Source: an uncultured Selenomonadales bacterium (GTDB lineage Bacteria > Bacillota > Negativicutes > Selenomonadales > Selenomonadaceae). From it: a stretch of DNA of 8,635 nt. The notes beneath the pieces were generated by a model. It saw only the letters and a program-made list of their open reading frames with translations. It ran no database searches and was not told the DNA's origin. A program made the translations under genes and the position numbers. The stretch is taken from assembly GCA_937910665.1 (NCBI GenBank), contig CALEPR010000164.1, positions 1 through 8,635 of the forward strand. The letters are read 5' to 3'. The first letter of the stretch is position 1. Each line of letters starts with the position of its first letter. This document shows positions 5,750 to 8,635 of this stretch, one piece after another.

Positions 5750-6454
5750 TTATTTTTCGTCCGCCAACTTAGTAAATGTGAAATAAGTGTCGGGATAAGG
5801 TTCATTCTCCAAAGTAAAATGCCACCATTCAGTTTCCAGAGGTTTAAATCCGTTTCTAATCATCGCGTCACGCAAAATTTTTCTATTTTTTAATTGTTGT
5901 TTTGTTAAATTTCCTTTGTAATTCGGATGCGATTCAATTCCGAAATAGTCGAAAGTTCCGCCCATGTCCAATTCTTTGCCGGTGTTCATGTCAAACAAAG
6001 TTAAATCAACTGTCGAGCCGCGACTGTGACCGGATTTTGCGTCGATATATCCTTCAGAAAAAAGTTTTGTCTTGTCGACTTTCGGATAAAAATATTTTTT
6101 CATTCGCGTATCGGAAATATCTTCAGCCCAGCGGACAAAATTATCAACAGCCATTTGCGGACGATATGCGTCATAAATTTTCAATCTGTAGCCAAGTTTC
6201 ATAACGTCGTCTGAAACTTTTTTCAAAGCCTGCGCCGCCTCAATCGTCATCAACGCACGCGGTTTTTCGTAGCCGTCAATCCTGTCGCCGACAAAATTAT
6301 AAGTCGAGTAGTAGCGAATTTCTTGAATAATATCCGGCGCAACCTCCGACAAAATCACAAATCCTGAAGAATCTTCCGGCGAAACTGATTTTGCATTTGC
6401 CGGCGAAACAATAAAAAATGTCGCCAACATCATCGCCATAAAAATTTTTTTCAT
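5750..6454 (-). CDS. VanX-type D-Ala-D-Ala dipeptidase, exported (peptidase M15D)
   Basis: A 234-residue protein. ATG 6454 follows AGGGAGGAG (6460-6468). It begins with a signal peptide, MKKIFMAMMLATFFIVSPANA-KS. The family residues are all in place: Arg98 in IYDAYRP, the zinc ligands His143 and Asp150 in SGHSRGSTVDLTLFD, the general base Glu209 and the third zinc ligand His212 in ETEWWHF. VanX hydrolyses the D-alanyl-D-alanine dipeptide. In vancomycin resistance it acts in the cytoplasm, with VanH and VanA next to it. Here the protein is exported and no van ligase, dehydrogenase or sensor genes are present, so it more likely recycles or feeds on D-Ala-D-Ala or related dipeptides outside the cytoplasmic membrane than confers resistance. 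It leads the three-gene operon with the HAD phosphatase and the PheC-like protein. Confidence 0.92.
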   Translation of the reverse strand: MKKIFMAMMLATFFIVSPANAKSVSPEDSSGFVILSEVAPDIIQEIRYYSTYNFVGDRIDGYEKPRALMTIEAAQALKKVSDDVMKLGYRLKIYDAYRPQMAVDNFVRWAEDISDTRMKKYFYPKVDKTKLFSEGYIDAKSGHSRGSTVDLTLFDMNTGKELDMGGTFDYFGIESHPNYKGNLTKQQLKNRKILRDAMIRNGFKPLETEWWHFTLENEPYPDTYFTFTKLADEK

Positions 6455-6483
6455 AAAAACTCCTCCCTAAAAAAATTTTCGAC

Positions 6484-6512
6484 ATTGTACTACAAAAAAA
6501 TTTTTCCTGCAA
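6484..6512 (-). promoter_or_regulatory. Likely promoter of the vanX-like/HAD/pheC-like operon
   Basis: On the minus strand TTGCAG (complement of 6507-6512, 3/6) and TACAAT (complement of 6484-6489, 5/6) are 17 bases apart. The start would fall near 6477, about 23 bases before ATG 6454. No terminator is seen after the symporter stop at 6516, so the operon may also be read from the symporter promoter. Confidence 0.5.
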
Positions 6513-6515
6513 AAT

Positions 6516-8099
6516 TTATTTCCAATTTATTTTGCGCGAAAAATCTATCAAATTACAATCGCGAACTATTATTTCAACAACACCGGATATTTGTGCCACA
6601 AAAATATCTGCAATCATTATTACGCCTATCGAATCGACAGAAAAATTTATTTGCGTTAATAATAAAGTCATCATCGCCATCATTCCTCCGCCGCCGCTAT
6701 TGCTCGATGAAATTGCAAATTGTATTGAAAAAAATATTATGATAAAAAGTTGCGAAAGTGTAATTTGTTCGCCGGAAAATTGCGCCGCAAAAAATGTCCA
6801 CACTATAAATGCAACTGTTTTCATTATCGGACACATCGGATGCGACAGCGGAATATAAAAATCGCAGAGCGTTTTGGATATTTTTAATTTTTCTCTGCAA
6901 ATTTCAATATTTTTCGGCATTGATGCACTTCCGCTGGCTGTCGTGAATGTTATTACGCACACAGGATAAATTGTCTTCAGAAAATCTAAAATTTTTATTT
7001 TGTACAAAAAATAATTTTTGAAAAGCATTAGCAAGCTCAAAAAAATATAGATTGAGTATTGCGTCGCAACAATTTTCCACACGCTTAAAATTTCTTCGAT
7101 TGAATTCAACAAAATTATTTTAAATACGCACAAAAAAATTATCAGCGGAATTATTTTGAAAACTATATCGACCATTTTAATAATAATTTTTTGCAAGTTT
7201 AAAATTAAATTTTTAATGTCTTGAACGCGCTCGCCCAAAATTGTTATGCAAACGCCGGTTATCAACGCCAAAACTACAATTTGCAAAACATTTTCGCTGA
7301 TAAAAGGTTCAATAATATTTTTCGGAATTATCGACAAGATTAAATCGAAAACTTTTTGCATTTCGTCATGATTTTGCTGTAAAATTTCGCCGAAATCAAA
7401 TTTTATTACCTGAAAAAATATTTCACTTATAGCGGTGGCAGTAACTGATACAAAAAATAAAATCGACAAAAATCTTTTGAAAATTTTTAAGCTCAAATCG
7501 TGAAGCATAGAAACATTTTCCATTGAGCAAATACTCGCGACAATCGAAGTAAAAATCAGCGGAATATTTACCGCGATAATTACTCCGAACAATTTATTTA
7601 AAATGGGCGTGACAATTTTATCTGTAATAAAAATTTGTGCAGTCGGGGAAAAAAATTCTTTGATAAAAATCGCAAGAAAAATCGCCAGCAAAATTGAAAT
7701 TGTATTTGAACCGCCCGGAATTTTTAAATTTTTAATTTCTTTATTAGTGGCGGCAGTAATTTCATTGCAACCATTTTCATAGCGATAAATTAAGCCGGCT
7801 TGCTCATAATTTGAAAGATTTTTTATAATCTGTTCTGAAAAAATATTTTCTTCGCTGTTATCTTCAATCGGATTGTATGGCGTGCCTTTAATTTTTATCA
7901 AAATTTTTGGCGTACCGAACCATTTTCTTGTGACAAGTTCAAAATTTTTATCTTCGCCGAATTTTTCTTGATAACGCAGCAGAGATTCTTCAATCATCAA
8001 ACAAATTTTAATTTTGTCTTTCTTCGACACATTTGCAGACTCAAAAAATTTTTCAATTTTTTCAACAGTCTTTGCAATACTTTTGTTTGTAAGTTGCAA
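6516..8099 (-). CDS. SDF-type (dicarboxylate/amino-acid:cation) symporter fused to an N-terminal GHKL-like domain
   Basis: A 527-residue protein from TTG 8099, chosen because GGAG lies 8 bases before it. The frame can also be extended to another TTG at 8138, which overlaps the promoter. Residues 1-125 are cytosolic and look like a degraded GHKL/anti-sigma ATPase fold: IAKTVEKIEKFFE, IKICLMIEESLLRYQEKFG in place of an N-box helix, then a strand and G.PYNP. From about 131 the protein is membrane-embedded with many hydrophobic segments. SDF hallmarks are the Ser-rich loop TTASGSASMP (386-395), IPLSHPMCPIMK (416-427) and SSSNSGGGGMMAMMTLL (464-480). This family imports dicarboxylates or amino acids with Na+ or H+. 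In the usual alignment the NMDGT motif of TM7 and the Arg of TM8 are replaced, so the substrate or coupling may differ. The same-strand exported-enzyme operon begins 61 bases downstream. Confidence 0.8.
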   Translation of the reverse strand: MQLTNKSIAKTVEKIEKFFESANVSKKDKIKICLMIEESLLRYQEKFGEDKNFELVTRKWFGTPKILIKIKGTPYNPIEDNSEENIFSEQIIKNLSNYEQAGLIYRYENGCNEITAATNKEIKNLKIPGGSNTISILLAIFLAIFIKEFFSPTAQIFITDKIVTPILNKLFGVIIAVNIPLIFTSIVASICSMENVSMLHDLSLKIFKRFLSILFFVSVTATAISEIFFQVIKFDFGEILQQNHDEMQKVFDLILSIIPKNIIEPFISENVLQIVVLALITGVCITILGERVQDIKNLILNLQKIIIKMVDIVFKIIPLIIFLCVFKIILLNSIEEILSVWKIVATQYSIYIFLSLLMLFKNYFLYKIKILDFLKTIYPVCVITFTTASGSASMPKNIEICREKLKISKTLCDFYIPLSHPMCPIMKTVAFIVWTFFAAQFSGEQITLSQLFIIIFFSIQFAISSSNSGGGGMMAMMTLLLTQINFSVDSIGVIMIADIFVAQISGVVEIIVRDCNLIDFSRKINWK

Positions 8100-8126
8100 A
8101 AATATCACTCCAAAAATTTTTTCTTG

Positions 8127-8132
8127 ATTATA
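8127..8132 (-). promoter_or_regulatory. -10 element of the symporter gene
   Basis: The minus strand reads GG-TATAAT-CAAG (complement of 8127-8132), a perfect -10, about 28 bases before TTG 8099. No good -35 is found 16-18 bases further up, where the sequence is T-rich; a TCGACA lies too far away (23 bases). Activator help or an unusual promoter is possible. Confidence 0.55.
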
Positions 8133-8161
8133 CCACAAAACGCTACAAAAAATTCTGTCGA

Positions 8162-8302
8162 TTTGGTGGGAAAAAATTTTGGAGTGTCACTGAATTTTAC
8201 CGCAAATGGAAAGAGCGTCCCGTCGCAAATTGGGCTTTGGTCAGGAAAAAACTTTTGCATGATGAACGTATGGTTGCTCTTTTCGATAAATTTGATTTTT
8301 AA
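8162..8302 (+). pseudogene. Orphan 3' coding fragment, possibly from a transposase
   Basis: The frame from 8162 to TAA 8300-8302 reads as protein-like: FWSVTEFYRKWKERPV followed by ANWALVRKKLLHDERM and VALFDKFDF. It is rich in Trp, Arg, Lys and charged pairs, unlike the random translation of A/T-rich spacer. There is no start codon with a ribosome binding site, so this would be only the tail of a lost gene. The stop is followed after about 10-30 bases by ACTTACACAAATCTATTGACACTCCC, which resembles the terminal inverted repeats of some IS256-family elements. The 'W..P..NW' pattern also occurs near IS256 C-termini, but the rest does not match what I remember of them. The origin is unproven. Confidence 0.35.
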
Positions 8303-8335
8303 ATTTTTTCACTTACACAAATCTATTGACACTCC
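8181..8335. repeat. Imperfect inverted repeat pair
   Basis: GGAGTGTCACTGAATTT (8181-8197) matches the complement of the stretch at 8319-8335 (GGAGTGTCAATAGATTT) at 14 of 17 bases, including the first nine without mismatch. The arms are about 120 bases apart and enclose most of the orphan coding tail, giving a small element of about 155 bases with the look of a transposon end or MITE. No clear target-site duplication is seen at the borders. Confidence 0.45.
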
Positions 8336-8420
8336 CTTGATTTACAACTAAATTTTGTCATTCGAGGTTTTCATTGTGGAACTTTTTTTATCTGTTCAAC
8401 TTGATTTTACAATTCGCAAG

Positions 8421-8441
8421 AAAAAAATTAAAAAAAAGGGG
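8421..8441 (+). promoter_or_regulatory. A-rich UP-like element of the rRNA promoter
   Basis: Runs of seven A's (8421-8427) and of seven more (8431-8437) sit directly upstream of the -35 at 8442. A-tracts in this position bind the RNA polymerase alpha subunit and boost rRNA promoters. Called from position and composition only. Confidence 0.45.
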
Positions 8442-8470
8442 TTGACAGAGGGAAAGGAAGGTGATAATAT
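8442..8470 (+). promoter_or_regulatory. rRNA operon promoter
   Basis: A perfect -35 TTGACA (8442-8447) is followed after 17 bases by TAATAT (8465-8470); GATAAT (8463-8468) overlaps it at a spacing of 15. The purine-rich spacer GAGGGAAAGGAAGGTGA is typical of Firmicutes rRNA promoters. Transcription would begin near 8477, about 100 bases before mature 16S. Confidence 0.85.
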
Positions 8471-8476
8471 ATGCAA

Positions 8477-8576
8477 GCTGATTCACAGCGGCTCCTTGAA
8501 AACTAAACAATGCTAATGCTAGTGCAGGTCTTTTTTTTAAGACGAAAGATGAGAAATGAGTAAGATTGAACTTGAA
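8477..8576 (+). other. rRNA leader with boxA-like element
   Basis: GGCTCCTTGAAAACTAAACAATG (around 8490-8512) resembles the CTTTGAAAACT boxA-like elements found in Firmicutes rRNA leaders and spacers, which load Nus factors for antitermination. A directly repeated AATGCT follows. GTCTT (8528-8532) and AAGAC (8539-8543) can form a small 5-bp hairpin with a T-only loop. No ribosome binding site or coding frame is seen. Confidence 0.55.
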
Positions 8577-8635
8577 TAAATGGAGAGTTTGATCCTGGCT
8601 CAGGACGAACGCTGGCGGCGTGCTTAACACATGCA
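8577..8635 (+). rRNA. rrs: 16S ribosomal RNA, 5' end (partial)
   Basis: The universal 5' region AGAGTTTGATCCTGGCTCAG starts at 8584, which is position 8 in E. coli numbering, so mature 16S begins near 8577. GACGAACGCTGGCGGCGTGC follows, then TTAACACATGCA. The TGCTTAACACATGC form fits Negativicutes among low-GC Gram-positives, where most Clostridia have TGCCTAACACATGC. The gene continues past the window. Confidence 0.97.

Larger units (their letters stand above)
8140..8441. other. 302-base gap between the divergent symporter and rRNA operon
   Basis: This stretch carries no complete gene. It holds a 46-codon orphan coding tail (8162-8302), a pair of inverted repeats (8181-8197 and 8319-8335), and an A-rich block just before the rRNA promoter (8421-8437). 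The rest is A/T-rich sequence without recognisable signals. Confidence 0.6.

Noticed and set aside
5750..6454. Vancomycin-resistance determinant
   Set aside because: The protein is VanX-like, but it has a signal peptide and no vanH, vanA/B or sensor genes are nearby; a resistance role is not supported.
7968..8351. Plus-strand 127-codon frame over the symporter start
   Set aside because: It overlaps the well supported symporter N-terminus antisense, has no ribosome binding site and shows no domain; it is a shadow frame of A/T-rich sequence.
8388..8630. Minus-strand 80-codon frame over the rRNA promoter and 16S start
   Set aside because: It lies across the rRNA promoter, leader and the start of 16S and cannot be a real gene.
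1..8635. CRISPR array, tRNA genes or riboswitch
   Set aside because: No regularly spaced repeats, no cloverleaf with TTCRA arm, and no conserved riboswitch core were seen in the spacers.

Overview
The window reads as a chromosomal segment of a low-GC Firmicutes-type bacterium. The evidence is strong AGGAGG-type ribosome binding sites, TTG/GTG starts, A/T-rich spacers full of A-run/T-run palindromes, and a rRNA operon whose 16S 5' end runs ...GGCGGCGTGCTTAACACATGCA. That 16S form, together with several Sec signal peptides on enzymes expected in a periplasm, fits the diderm Negativicutes (Selenomonas/Veillonella-like). This placement is an inference from only 59 bases of 16S.

Left part, plus strand (1-2216): the 3' end of an FtsZ-like gene; a promoter and a 357-residue Mrr-type PD-(D/E)xK restriction endonuclease with an uncharacterised, possibly base-reading N-terminal domain; a 10-base gap and a small unknown protein; then a broken IS256-family transposase. 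The transposase carries a one-base frameshift in an A-run and is truncated before its first catalytic Asp.

Middle part, minus strand (2295-3731): an XRE/HTH-like regulator with a 38-residue tandem repeat. Its C-terminus is cut by a one-base frameshift in an A/T run. It is followed 23 bases downstream by a small exported beta-rich protein.

Right-middle, minus strand (3815-8099): a probable transcription unit read right to left. It starts with a divergent SDF-type symporter fused to an N-terminal degenerate GHKL-ATPase-like domain. After an internal promoter come three exported enzymes separated by 16-base gaps: a VanX-type D-Ala-D-Ala dipeptidase, a DxD-type HAD phosphatase, and a cyclohexadienyl-dehydratase (PheC)-like protein. 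A rho-independent terminator closes the unit. The three enzymes may release or convert amino-acid nutrients outside the cytoplasmic membrane, and the symporter might import one product. That link is inference.

Right end, plus strand (8140-8635): a roughly 300-base gap holding the minus-strand symporter promoter, an orphan 3' coding fragment with an inverted repeat that looks like a decayed mobile-element end, an A-rich UP-like element, a strong rRNA promoter, a leader with a boxA-like sequence, and the start of 16S rRNA.

The most notable points are the symporter fusion with a replaced substrate site, the exported three-enzyme operon, the Mrr-like endonuclease with its small partner, and two independent one-base homopolymer losses that break genes.
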